Assembly (NCBI RefSeq): GCF_031583595.1
Contig: NZ_CP134145.1
Location: 1,860,001 to 1,924,000, forward strand
DNA length: 64,000 nucleotides
Reading direction: 5' to 3'
Source: Thalassotalea psychrophila
GTDB lineage: Bacteria; Pseudomonadota; Gammaproteobacteria; Enterobacterales; Alteromonadaceae
Part shown: positions 8,950 to 19,500 of the stretch, one piece after another
How the letters are laid out: each line of letters starts with the position of its first letter
How positions within the stretch are numbered: the first letter of the stretch is position 1
Made by a program: the position numbers and the translations under genes
The notes under the pieces: model-generated
Databases searched by the model: none
What the model saw: only the letters and a program-made list of their open reading frames with translations
What the model was told of the DNA's origin: nothing

Positions 8950-11900
8950 TTGAAATTTAATAAAAACAAGGTCATTTCATCAATGACTATGCTTGCCGCC
9001 GGTATTGTCACCAGTGTAAGCGTGAATGCCGCAGTATTTGGCAACGAAGATGGCCAGCCCCTTCATTGGGCAACTGCCAACAATGAAGGATCAGCGAAAG
9101 TGCTAGCCAATTTGGCCAAAGCAACTAGCAGCAATGCTAATGAATACTTTGTTATTTTAGAGGATGCGCCGTTAGCGACTTATGATGGTGCTAATAGCAA
9201 CTACGCCGCAACCAATGTGTTTGCCAGTAAAGGTAGTAATGCCAGCGAAGGTGGCAAGTTAAATACCAAGAGTATGGCGTCTAAGCGCTATCGCGGCTAT
9301 CTGGCGGCCAAGCAAACAGAAGCCAAGCTTCACGCGGAATTGCGCTTAAAGCGCCAAGTCAATGTGAAGCGTGATTACTCTATTGTTCTCAACGGCTTTG
9401 TTACCGAGTTATCGCCATCTGAGGCGAAATTGTTACTGCAACTTGATGGCATAAAAGCGGTAGAGCAGGTTGGTATCGACCAACTCGATACCGATAGTGG
9501 CCCAGCGTATTCTGGTGCCGATAAAGTGTGGAACGGCTCTGCCGATAATCAGATCCCAGGCCATAAGGGTGAAGGTGTCATTGTTGCCGTTATTGACAGT
9601 GGTATTGCCTCATACCTGGAGCCGGTTGAAGATATTTACGATACCGAGAACTTACCGCCATTTCATCCGTCATTTGCCGACGTTGGTGCCGATGGTTATA
9701 ACCATACTAACCCGTTAGGTGAAGGGGTTTACCTGGGAGATTGTGCCGACCGTACAGTTGGTGGCAAATTTATTCCAGCGCAAGAGAACTGGTGTAACGA
9801 TAAACTTATTGGTGTTGTTGGCGTTGGTGTATTTGGAAAAGATATCATCAATGAAACCATGGATGATGCCAGAACCGAAACCGGTCAAGATGCCAATGGC
9901 CATGGCACACATACTGCATCAACTGCAGCCGGTAATGTGGTCAGAAATATTCGCACCGAAGCTGAAAGAGATGGTCTTTTAGAACAAGTGTATGAAGAAA
10001 CCTTTACTTACGAGCAAATTAGCGGTGTAGCACCGCATGCCAATATTATTTCCTATCAGGTATGTAACTCATATGGCAGCTGTAATCAAAGTTACACCAT
10101 TACAGCCATTGAGCATGCGGTTGAAGCCGGTGCTGATGTTGCTAACTATTCCATCGGTGGTCCAGTAAAGTCACCTTGGTATCAAGTTACTTCGCTGGCA
10201 TTTTTAGCAGCGCGTGAAGCGGGTATTTCCATTGCTACGTCGGCTGGTAACACTGGTTATAATGGCAGCTATACCATTGGAACACCGGCAAATGCCCCTT
10301 GGGTTACCGGGGTTGCGGCTAATACGCACAATCGTGCTTTTAATGACAAAGTGGCAACGCTATCTGGCGGCGCTGAAGATTTTGATATTGATCATTTTGT
10401 TGGCTCTGGCGCTACCGTTGGTTTAGCGGCCACTGAGGTAGTATTTGCCGAAGATGTAGAGCACACAGGAGAGGGAAGTCACAGCCATACTCATACCCAT
10501 AGCAGCGATGATGAAGATGATTTTTATCACGAAAGCTATGATGAGCACACATATACAACTGATGAATATAATAGCCCAATTGCTTATGAACATACTCATG
10601 TGCATGACAATATGAATGCTGTAGATGTTTATGCCATTGCCGGAGCTTGTGGTCTTGATTCTATGCCTACAGAGAGGGTTAAAGATAAGGTCGTTATCTG
10701 TAACCGTGGTGGTCAATCTACTGAAGGCTTTTTAAGCCGCATGTCAAAGAGTTATGCGGTTGAGCAACTTGGCGCAGCCGGTATGATCTTAATCAATACC
10801 TCGGATACACGTTTTGATACGACCATGGATGATTTCCATGTATTGCCGGCAGTGCATTTAAAGCGCAAAGCAGGTAAAAAATTACTCGAATGGCTAGAGC
10901 AAGGTGAAGGCCATAAAGTAGCCATTAGTAATTCAAAACTAGTCGCAGATGATACCTTTGCCGGCATCATGGGAAATTTCTCATCTCGTGGACCGGATCC
11001 ATATAGCCATGACTACCTGGTACCAGATCTTTCTTCTGCCGGCGTTAAAATATTGGCGGCAGGCTTAGGCGAAGGCATGGGCGATAAAAACAGGCCTGAG
11101 CAATTAAAGAGCGATAAAGATTTTGTTTATATGACGGGTACATCAATGTCGTCACCGCATGTTGCCGGTATGTTTGCCCTAATTAAAGGCGCGCATCCTA
11201 ACTGGTCAGCAGCAGAGACGCAATCGGCACTGATGTTAACCTCCAGCACTGGCTTAAAAAATTATGGCGCGTTTGAAGACGGCGAGCAAACCTTCGAACC
11301 AGCGAATTTACATCAAACTGGTGCCGGTATGGCGCGCGTTGACCTGGCTATTGCTTCGGGTCTTATTATGCATGAAACCGAAAATGGTTACCTGACCGCC
11401 GACCCATTTGGCGATATTCCAGGAATGATAATCGATGATCCTGATGGCGGGCCACAAGAAGAAGTTGATCCGGGTGATTTACGCGATGCAACTCGTGAAC
11501 CAATTGTCGATTGGCATGGTGAACCATCAAAAATCAATATTGCCAGCTTATCAAAAGGTGACTGTGAACTTGAATGTAGTTGGACCCGTACGTTTAAAGC
11601 CACCAAAGCTGCGAGTTGGGAACTGTCATACAGCTATCTGAGTGAAGGTTTTGAGCTTTCTAGTAACCGTGACGGTGAAAGTATAGATGTTGTTGTTGGT
11701 GAAGAATTCAGTGTTACCTTTTATGCAACTCTAACTGGTCAACTTGACGATGTTTGGGTTAACGGCCGTGTGCATATGAGCGCAACAGACAGCACAATAC
11801 CGGAAGTATCATTACCGGTAGCGGTAGAATTTGATGCCGGTGATACACCGGAAAGCATTGAAATTAATGCCCACCGTAATCGTGGTTCAGTGAGTGTGGA

Positions 11901-13350
11901 AGATATTGTTACCGTTGGTACCGATGAATTAACGATCACCGCATCGAGTTTAACCAAAGCCGATATCTTTGATGGTAACGTACAAAGAGCCAAAAACCCA
12001 ACACAAATCTACCAAGACGTGCGCCTGCCTGGAAAACCAGGCCTAGTGGCAATTCCGTTGAATATCCCGTGGGGTTCATCGCGTTTGGTGGTCGAAGTAT
12101 TAGAGACGTCATCACCTGATTTAGATATTTATGTTGGTGAAGATTTTAATAGTGACGGTGTGATCCAGCAAAAAGAGTTAGATGCTGTTTATTTTTGGAG
12201 CAACGGCGCCGGCTCTAACGAAATGTTGGACTATCCAACCCCAAAAAATGGTCAGTATTGGGTCATGGTGCATAACTTTGGCGATCACTACAACAATTCA
12301 CAACATGAAGGATTTGATCCATCAGCACTGGTGCTTGATAGCTTTAAACTGTCGGTCAGTGTTGTAGAAAGTGATGATGATAGCTTAAGCGTTAAAGCAC
12401 CAAAAAGTGTTGCCCGTGGCGCCGAAGTACCGACAACGTTAAATTGGGACAAAGACATGGTTAAAGATGAGCGTTTTTACGGCTTACTCAATGTCGCCAC
12501 TTCAAAACAACAACTAAATAACGTTGGTATCGTTAACATCACCCTGAACCGTGGTGAAGACGATGTAAAACTAAGCCTGTTATCAAATGATGCCGATACC
12601 GAACGTGCCGGCTTTGACATCACTATTGCCGAAAACAACTCCGGTCAAGATCGTCACTATAAAATGTCTATCGATTTAGTTACTGGCAGCATAGTTGAAT
12701 CACTTACGCAGCAGTCGCAAGTGTCTGGTCAGGCAGCACAGTCTGCAGGGGATAATATCGACTTTAGCCAGGAAGGTGACACCTTAACATGGGAATATCT
12801 ACACGTTAATGGCGCACCTGCGCAAACGGTGTCGTTAATTATTCATTACGCCGAAGTTGAGGGTTTAACCAATGTAACGCCAGCAGTTTATTCAGTGTTA
12901 AATGAACAAGATGAAGGCGAATACTCACATATGACAACAAAAGTTATGGTGCAGGGCCGTCCAGTGTTTGATTTATCAGCTACCGAGCAATATGTCGACC
13001 CAGGTACGATCGTTACCATTACAGCATCACTAATTGATGCGGTAATTGACAACCCTATGTTGAGCTATAACTGGGAACAAGTTGAAGGACCAAAAGCAGA
13101 GCTTAGCGTTAATGACAATGTGCTTAGTTTCACCGTACCGAACAATGCCGACGGTAAGCGTTTTCTATTTGAAATGACCGGTCACAACGGCGAGCGCTCG
13201 GCGGTAGCACAAACCATGGCGATAAGCGTTACCGGTGAAGACGTTGGTGAATCGGGCAGTTTTGGCTGGTTCTTCATGCTGTTGGCGATGCTCAGTGTTT
13301 GTACTCGTAACTGTACTAGTCAAAGTACTAGAAAATGTAGCAATAACTAA
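8950..13350 (+). CDS. Secreted subtilisin-family serine protease with PA domain and GlyGly-CTERM-like tail, module A
   Basis: 1466 residues. Signal peptide about 1-27, I9-type prodomain about 63-178, S8 catalytic domain about 205-800. The triad is complete: Asp216 in AVIDSG, His318 in NGHGTHTAS and Ser732 in GTSMSSPHVAG, with oxyanion Asn434 in SAGN. A protease-associated (PA) domain is inserted at about 480-660 and contains a His/Asp/Glu-rich loop (about 503-553, ten His) that the module B paralogue lacks. Fn3-like, PPC-like and PKD/REJ-like beta domains follow. The tail is GESGSFGWFFMLL plus a short hydrophilic end, a somewhat altered GlyGly-CTERM. The start is TTG at 8950 behind TAAGGA; the homologous gene in module B uses GTG at the same residue. 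Expected to be secreted by the type II system and to digest extracellular protein. Confidence 0.92.
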   Translation: MKFNKNKVISSMTMLAAGIVTSVSVNAAVFGNEDGQPLHWATANNEGSAKVLANLAKATSSNANEYFVILEDAPLATYDGANSNYAATNVFASKGSNASEGGKLNTKSMASKRYRGYLAAKQTEAKLHAELRLKRQVNVKRDYSIVLNGFVTELSPSEAKLLLQLDGIKAVEQVGIDQLDTDSGPAYSGADKVWNGSADNQIPGHKGEGVIVAVIDSGIASYLEPVEDIYDTENLPPFHPSFADVGADGYNHTNPLGEGVYLGDCADRTVGGKFIPAQENWCNDKLIGVVGVGVFGKDIINETMDDARTETGQDANGHGTHTASTAAGNVVRNIRTEAERDGLLEQVYEETFTYEQISGVAPHANIISYQVCNSYGSCNQSYTITAIEHAVEAGADVANYSIGGPVKSPWYQVTSLAFLAAREAGISIATSAGNTGYNGSYTIGTPANAPWVTGVAANTHNRAFNDKVATLSGGAEDFDIDHFVGSGATVGLAATEVVFAEDVEHTGEGSHSHTHTHSSDDEDDFYHESYDEHTYTTDEYNSPIAYEHTHVHDNMNAVDVYAIAGACGLDSMPTERVKDKVVICNRGGQSTEGFLSRMSKSYAVEQLGAAGMILINTSDTRFDTTMDDFHVLPAVHLKRKAGKKLLEWLEQGEGHKVAISNSKLVADDTFAGIMGNFSSRGPDPYSHDYLVPDLSSAGVKILAAGLGEGMGDKNRPEQLKSDKDFVYMTGTSMSSPHVAGMFALIKGAHPNWSAAETQSALMLTSSTGLKNYGAFEDGEQTFEPANLHQTGAGMARVDLAIASGLIMHETENGYLTADPFGDIPGMIIDDPDGGPQEEVDPGDLRDATREPIVDWHGEPSKINIASLSKGDCELECSWTRTFKATKAASWELSYSYLSEGFELSSNRDGESIDVVVGEEFSVTFYATLTGQLDDVWVNGRVHMSATDSTIPEVSLPVAVEFDAGDTPESIEINAHRNRGSVSVEDIVTVGTDELTITASSLTKADIFDGNVQRAKNPTQIYQDVRLPGKPGLVAIPLNIPWGSSRLVVEVLETSSPDLDIYVGEDFNSDGVIQQKELDAVYFWSNGAGSNEMLDYPTPKNGQYWVMVHNFGDHYNNSQHEGFDPSALVLDSFKLSVSVVESDDDSLSVKAPKSVARGAEVPTTLNWDKDMVKDERFYGLLNVATSKQQLNNVGIVNITLNRGEDDVKLSLLSNDADTERAGFDITIAENNSGQDRHYKMSIDLVTGSIVESLTQQSQVSGQAAQSAGDNIDFSQEGDTLTWEYLHVNGAPAQTVSLIIHYAEVEGLTNVTPAVYSVLNEQDEGEYSHMTTKVMVQGRPVFDLSATEQYVDPGTIVTITASLIDAVIDNPMLSYNWEQVEGPKAELSVNDNVLSFTVPNNADGKRFLFEMTGHNGERSAVAQTMAISVTGEDVGESGSFGWFFMLLAMLSVCTRNCTSQSTRKCSNN

Positions 13351-13367
13351 TCATTAATAAAAATAAT

Positions 13368-13397
13368 AGTTAGATCCTGATTAATCAGGATCTAACT
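13368..13397. promoter_or_regulatory. Perfect 30-bp palindrome between subtilase and TBDR, module A
   Basis: AGTTAGATCCTGATT (13368-13382) is followed without a spacer by its exact reverse complement. It could be a protein-binding operator on DNA or a stable RNA hairpin that separates expression of the protease from that of the receptor. It is followed immediately by a second hairpin with a T-run (13401-13427). Confidence 0.5.
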
Positions 13398-13400
13398 GAC

Positions 13401-13427
13401 AAAGTCGAGCACAAGATTCGACTTTTT
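13401..13427 (+). terminator. Attenuator-like hairpin before the TBDR gene, module A
   Basis: AAAGTCGA (13401-13408) pairs with TCGACTTT (13418-13425) and runs into TTTT. The ribosome-binding site of the TBDR gene starts only a few bases later. This suggests partial termination, so that the receptor is made at a different level from the protease. Confidence 0.5.
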
Positions 13428-13440
13428 GTGGGAGAGAATT

Positions 13441-16428
13441 TTGAAAAATATAAGCGCGATCGCAGCGAGTGTCAGAGCTGCGCTGTTATTAGGTGCGGTG
13501 ACTAGTTTCACTGCCTATGCAGCTGAAGGTGACATAACGGTTAATACTGTTGCAAAAACTGAACTGGCAACCGAAGAAAGCACAGTAAATGAAGAAGAAA
13601 TTGAACGAGTTGAAATTACCGGTTCACGCATTAAAGCAGTAGACATGGAAGGGGTTAGTCCGGTTACCATTATAAATGCCGAAGACATGGCGGCAAAAGG
13701 TTTTGCCACCGCATTTGATGCGTTAAAAGATTTAACCCAAAACACCGGTATTACCCAAGGAGCTGAAACTGCTGCTACCGGTGGTTTTACCCCAAATGCG
13801 CAAAGCGTAAACCTACGTGGCCTCGGCAATAACCAAACTTTAGTGTTAGTCAATGGTCGCCGCATGGCTGACTACCCGTCGCCGTATAACGGTAGTTCAA
13901 ACTTTGTCAACTTATCGACCATCCCAATGGCGGCAATTGACAGAATTGAAGTAGTTACCGCTGGCGCATCTGCGGTATATGGCTCAGATGCCATCGCCGG
14001 GGTAATGAACATCATTACCAAAAAAGATGTGGAAGACACTACCTTTAGTGTGAAAGTAGGCACAACAACAGAAGGCGGTGGTGACGAAGGGCGTTTTCAA
14101 TTAGTCAGCGGTATGGTTGGTGATAATTATAGCATCACTGGGTCGCTAGAATATCAAATGCAAGATCCTATTTTTTCATCAGACCGTTCGTTTATGGACT
14201 CAGTGGAAGATGGACCTGCTGGCCATCATTATTTAGATCGCGGCATTGTAACCGTTGATCAAATGGCGGTTTTAGGTTTTTACCCTGACGATGAAGAAAC
14301 CGAAGATATTGATGAGAGTCGTAGTTGGTATCGTGATCCGACTGCTGCAAAATGTGACGCGTCTAAATCTGGCTATGAATACACTGATCGCATTATGGAA
14401 GAGGGCACCGACGATGAATTCAACTACGGAAACTACTGTGGTGTAGATTTATCCGGTACTCGTACCATTCGCAATGAACGTGAATCGGTATCTGCTTATA
14501 TTAGCGGTATTTATGATTTAACCGATGAGATTGAAGTATATGCCGATGTTTTATATTCCCAGCAAGATGCATTCACTCAGGGCGGTTTTCATTATCTTAA
14601 CACTCCAATTATCGAAGACAGACCTGATGGTTCAGGGAATATGGAGCCATTAGGTGAAGGTGGTCAATTTTACGACTATACCATTGAACAACGCTTGTTT
14701 GCCGAGCATGAGCTTGGCTTTAAAGACACTGATATTGAAGATAGTTCTTTATTAGTAAATTTTGGCATCAAAGGCATAGTGTTTGATGAATACGACTGGG
14801 ATATTACTTTTAGTCGCAGTGAAAATGACAATACATCATCGTCAAATCAGCTCAAAGAAGAAGCCGTACTCGATACATTTTTAGGTAATGTAGGTGAAGT
14901 ATGGGGCATATTTTACTATGACGGCTTAGGCAGTGCAGATTTATACGACCCAATAAGTAGCGATATGCGTGAAAATTTAATCGGTCGTCAAAAAACAGTA
15001 GCCGACTCTTATTCAAATACTGTAACCGGTGTTGTTACTGGACAGGCGTTTGAACTCCCTGCAGGTGATGCATATTTTGCCTTAGTAGCTGAATGGAACA
15101 AACAAGGCTATAGCATTAATCTAGATGATCGCATGCTTAATGATACTGGTAGAGGTTGGTGGAATCGAACTGATACTGAAGGTGGTGGCGATCGATCGCG
15201 CTATGCCGTTGGTGGCGAATTAGACTTACCTATCATTGAAGACATGAATCTAAAGCTTGCTGGCCGTTATGACCAATACGAAGATGACACCACAGCTGTT
15301 GGTGGCCGTTTTTCACCGCAGGTTGGGTTTACCTATAAACCTGTAGAAGATGTGCTACTGCGCGCTAACTGGGGAAAAAGTTTCCGCGCACCAGATATGC
15401 ATCGCGTATTTGCTACAGACGGTGGTTATTACACAGTTGGTGTTGATTACTCGACCTGTGAAGATCAATATTACGACAACGCGCGTGATGGCACAGGTAA
15501 GTTGCCAGCTGATATAGAGCCTTTTGATCCAGAGCAGGCAAACTGTACTGCACAATCGATTAAAGGTAACTCGAAAGGTTCGAAAACCCTAAAAGAAGAA
15601 GAAGGCACCAACTACGGTGTTGGCTTTGTTTGGGATATTACCGATACCTTAAATGTTACTTTCGACTGGTACACCATAGAGCAAGAGCAAGTAGTTACCG
15701 GTGAAAGCGTTGCCGGCATTTTAAATACCGATTATTACTGTAAGGACAGAAGTAACGAAGAAGATTACCCATTCCCGGTAACTGAACGTCCTGATATTGT
15801 CCCTGGTAGTTCCCAATGTATTGAAAACTCGGCAAAAATAACCAGAGCTGACGGTGGCTTTGCCGGAGAGGTCATTGACAATGTAACCACATCGCATATC
15901 AATGCCGCGAAACAAACCATCGAAGGCGTAGATGCGAATGCCAAGTATTTATACGAAAGTAGCTTTGGTGATTGGCATTTCAATTTGGCCTGGACCCACA
16001 CCTTAGATACCACAGTACAATTTGATGCACAATCGGAAGAAGTTCATACCCGTGATTTATGGTGGAATAAAAATGCCCGCTCAGTAATGAACGGCAGCGT
16101 TTCCTGGTTACAAGAAGATTTGGCGATTACCTTTAGTGGCCGCCGCATTGGCTCTATTCCTATTTTTAATCCGCCAGAAGAGTTTAGCGATGAAGATAGT
16201 TACTTTGAAGGACAAGTAGACAGGTTAGACCCGTACTACACCTTCAATTTAACTGCGGGTTATCAAATTAACGACAATATGAGAGTTAGCACCCAGGTGA
16301 TTAATATCTTTAATCCACGCCCTCCAGAAGATGAAAGCCACACTATATGGCCGTATTACAACGGTAATGTGTATGGCGGTTCGTCTATTGGTCGCACAGT
16401 TTCTGTCGAATTTATCTATGTCTTATAG
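13441..16428 (+). CDS. TonB-dependent outer-membrane receptor, module A
   Basis: 995 residues from the TTG at 13441, which sits behind GGGAGAG and matches the GTG start of the module B paralogue. A longer frame from TTG 13426 lacks a ribosome-binding site. After a signal peptide (about 1-27) comes the plug domain: VEITGSRIKA near residue 55, then NLRGLGNNQTLVLVNGRR, and YGSDAIAGVMNIITKK near 180-195. The rest is a beta-barrel with repeated aromatic/acidic strands and a segment closely shared with the paralogue (GNSKGSKTLKEEEGTNYG). It has no C-terminal Phe: it ends in FIYVL, whereas the paralogue ends in TYVF. TBDRs import scarce large substrates using ExbBD/TonB energy, and these are not in the window. 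Proteolysis products are a plausible substrate because of the genes just upstream (inference). Confidence 0.92.
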   Translation: MKNISAIAASVRAALLLGAVTSFTAYAAEGDITVNTVAKTELATEESTVNEEEIERVEITGSRIKAVDMEGVSPVTIINAEDMAAKGFATAFDALKDLTQNTGITQGAETAATGGFTPNAQSVNLRGLGNNQTLVLVNGRRMADYPSPYNGSSNFVNLSTIPMAAIDRIEVVTAGASAVYGSDAIAGVMNIITKKDVEDTTFSVKVGTTTEGGGDEGRFQLVSGMVGDNYSITGSLEYQMQDPIFSSDRSFMDSVEDGPAGHHYLDRGIVTVDQMAVLGFYPDDEETEDIDESRSWYRDPTAAKCDASKSGYEYTDRIMEEGTDDEFNYGNYCGVDLSGTRTIRNERESVSAYISGIYDLTDEIEVYADVLYSQQDAFTQGGFHYLNTPIIEDRPDGSGNMEPLGEGGQFYDYTIEQRLFAEHELGFKDTDIEDSSLLVNFGIKGIVFDEYDWDITFSRSENDNTSSSNQLKEEAVLDTFLGNVGEVWGIFYYDGLGSADLYDPISSDMRENLIGRQKTVADSYSNTVTGVVTGQAFELPAGDAYFALVAEWNKQGYSINLDDRMLNDTGRGWWNRTDTEGGGDRSRYAVGGELDLPIIEDMNLKLAGRYDQYEDDTTAVGGRFSPQVGFTYKPVEDVLLRANWGKSFRAPDMHRVFATDGGYYTVGVDYSTCEDQYYDNARDGTGKLPADIEPFDPEQANCTAQSIKGNSKGSKTLKEEEGTNYGVGFVWDITDTLNVTFDWYTIEQEQVVTGESVAGILNTDYYCKDRSNEEDYPFPVTERPDIVPGSSQCIENSAKITRADGGFAGEVIDNVTTSHINAAKQTIEGVDANAKYLYESSFGDWHFNLAWTHTLDTTVQFDAQSEEVHTRDLWWNKNARSVMNGSVSWLQEDLAITFSGRRIGSIPIFNPPEEFSDEDSYFEGQVDRLDPYYTFNLTAGYQINDNMRVSTQVINIFNPRPPEDESHTIWPYYNGNVYGGSSIGRTVSVEFIYVL

Positions 16429-16448
16429 GCAATTAATTAAAAACAATA

Positions 16449-16472
16449 TGGTTGGGCAATAATGCCCAACCA
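16449..16472. terminator. Strong hairpin after the module A TBDR
   Basis: TGGTTGGGCA (16449-16458) and TGCCCAACCA (16463-16472) form ten perfect base pairs with an ATAA loop. It is followed by AATAAAAAAC rather than a T-run, so it is a poor intrinsic terminator on this strand. It may protect the 3' end of the mRNA. Confidence 0.5.
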
Positions 16473-16564
16473 AATAAAAAACAGCGGTATGTTGACAAAA
16501 AATAACAACAAGACTTATCGCAAAAACACCTAGAAATAGGCTCTCACATAAAAGAGGAATGAAT

Positions 16565-19500
16565 ATGAAAAGCAATTTTGAGTTAACAAAATTACTTTAT
16601 ACTGGAGTTATTGCTACCAGTATGACACTGGCTGGCTGTGGCGGAGGTGGCGGTGGCGGATCTGATGTGGCAACACCAGACAATATGGCACCAACTGTAT
16701 CTATTTTTGGTGCCGATCGAGGCACAGAGCGTAGCGATATTACTTTACAAGCGAATGCCGAAGATATTGATGGCACAATTGCGAGTTATGCTTGGACAGT
16801 AAGTGATACGGCAATCAATTTAACCGGAGCGAACAGTAAAGACGTTACCTTTACTACGCCAAGTGTTGAGCAAGAAACCACCTTCACCATGACTGTGACC
16901 GTTACCGATGATGATGGTGCACAGGCTACCAGAACACTCGATATTACCAGTGAACCCATTTATAACAGTTTAACCATTACTGGCAAGGTAGTGGATAAAC
17001 CGCTTGAATACATTGATGTGGTGCTAAGCATTGGTGATTTGGAGTTTACTACTGACACCGGCAAAACCAATAGCACCGGCGATTACTTTATCGATATGGA
17101 AGTGGAAGAGCGCTACTTCGACCAATTAGTAAAAATTACAGCTACAGGTAATGCTGAAAAACATACTGGCGTTAAGTTAGTTTCAGTACTTGGCTCTTTT
17201 AATACATTGCAAGAAAAAGCAGGAAGAGATGAATACCTGGTTAAAGGTGAACATTTTGCAGTAAACGTTACTAATTTTTCAACGGCGCAGTATATTTTAG
17301 CTGAAGCACTTGAGCCTGATTCAAATATTAGCACGCAACAACAACTTAACGATGCCATCGCGAGTATAGAGTATCAAGACGTTGCGAATTTAGCCGCATC
17401 AATAAAGTTGATTGTTGATAATGAAGAATATAATTTACCTGCTGGCAGTAAAGATACGTTTGCCTTTGCCAGTAATAGCGAAGTTGTTGCAACATTTAAC
17501 AATCAATTACCACAAGATGTATTAAATACAGCTTATGAAGATACAGTGCGCAATGAAGATTTAGTCGAATTTCCTGACTGGGATTTAGATGGAATTCCTG
17601 ATCATGAAGATGACAATATTGACGGTGACAATGTCGCGGGTGATTTAGATAATGACTCGGGCAATGCCGACGGTATTATTGATTACTACCCAAAAGACCA
17701 CCAGTTATACGCACCAACAGTGGGCATGATCAAAGACAAGTTTTATTTAAGCGAAACTAAATATTCTGATAATAAAGTTAACCATATTTATAATAGCTTA
17801 AACCAAAATATGTACGCTTTGAATATAGAACGCGATAAAAATGGTGAAGAGCGATTACCGTTAGATGACACCTCGGTATTAGAATTTACCAAACTTGCTT
17901 TTAGCAATATTTTGTCAATACAAGGTATTGAATACTTTACTAACGTAACCGACCTTGAGGTCAACGTTGCAGATATAGATGATATTAGCTACCTTGCGTC
18001 ATTAACAAAATTAACCCGATTACATATCAACGGCGTGTCGGCAACCGATTTTAGCGCACTAGGCAGCTTAAAATCGTTAACTGACTTAAATGTCGCCAAT
18101 ACTACTGGCTTTGCGTTATCTACTCTTAGCAACGCTAATGCGTTAACAAAGTTAAATGTGAGTAATACCGCTATTAGCGAAATTACCGCGTTACAAGGCC
18201 TGACCAATGTACAAGAGTTAGATGCAAGTAATAACAGCATAACTGATGCCAGTTTGTTATCGGCACTAACCCAGCTTACTTCGTTAAACCTTGCGAACAA
18301 TGCCATCAGTGTGTTACCTGATTTTTCTTTATTAACGAATATTACTCAGATCAGCCTTAACAATAATAAGCTTGGTAGTAACGGCAATAGCATTGACTCA
18401 CTGCAATATTTAACTAATATCGGTAATTCATTAGATTTGTCCAATAATGAGATCAGCGACCCTGCACCTATTGCATCGCTTAGCCAACTAACTGAGTTAA
18501 ACCTTGCTGCGAATAACATTAGTGACGCCAGCTCGTTGACCGCCTTATCTAATTTAACTAAATTGATCTTGTCTAATAACAATGCTACGAGCATAAATAG
18601 CAGCGAAGAAACGTTAGGTTACGCGGCAACTATGCAAGAGCTGTATTTAGCAAATAACAATTTTGCTACTATGCCTGATTTTTCCGCATTCAAAGCGTTA
18701 CAGACATTGGACTTAGCGAAGAATGAATTAACCGAATTAACCAATTTCACCATGTTGATGAGCAATGTTACTGAAACGGAACCTACTCCTGCTCCAACCC
18801 TTGACAAGCTGAACCTAAGTTTCAACAGTTTAACCAGTGTAAACCCGCTAGATAGCTGGAGTTCGCTGCCTGTTGATCTTATTATCAGTAACAATCCAAC
18901 TATAAGTTGTGATGCTGCCAGCAGTGTACTTATCGCTAACGCAGAAACGTTTGGCATTAATTTAAGCCTCGATGATCTAAATACTTATGATGAAGAAACC
19001 GGTGCGATTATTTCAGAGTGTATTGTAATAGAAGACCCTAGTATTCCTGAAACCATAAGTGAATTAAGCATGGATAGAATTGGCATGTTCAATATTACAG
19101 GTGAGCAATCTCGAGGAAGTAGTCACGGTAAAACCGGTAGAACATATAACGGCCAATGGGAAGCCGATCGTTGTTTATTTTCAGGTGATATGATTGCGCC
19201 AATTTGTTGGACAGGACTAAGTAACAGTAAGTATTGTGACGGTGTTGAGGGTGAATATATGTATACATGTAATACACAAGCAGCTTATTTTGAGCTTTAC
19301 CCTCCATTGACCATAGATATGAAGTATGGTCGTCAAGCCGATGGTAAATTTGTCAGTAGCTTTGAAGGGCGTTCACTGTTGAATGTGCTCAGCATTCACC
19401 CTGATGAACGCACCATCACCTGTATCTTTGATGCTGAAATTCAACAAAGTACTTGTACATTAACCAGTCCTTTAGTACAAGGTCCAGCAATTACCTGGCA

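Noticed and set aside
13515..13865. Open minus-strand frame of 116 residues opposite TBDR A
   Set aside because: A shadow of the plug-domain coding sequence; a similar shadow appears opposite TBDR B, as expected from shared codon composition.
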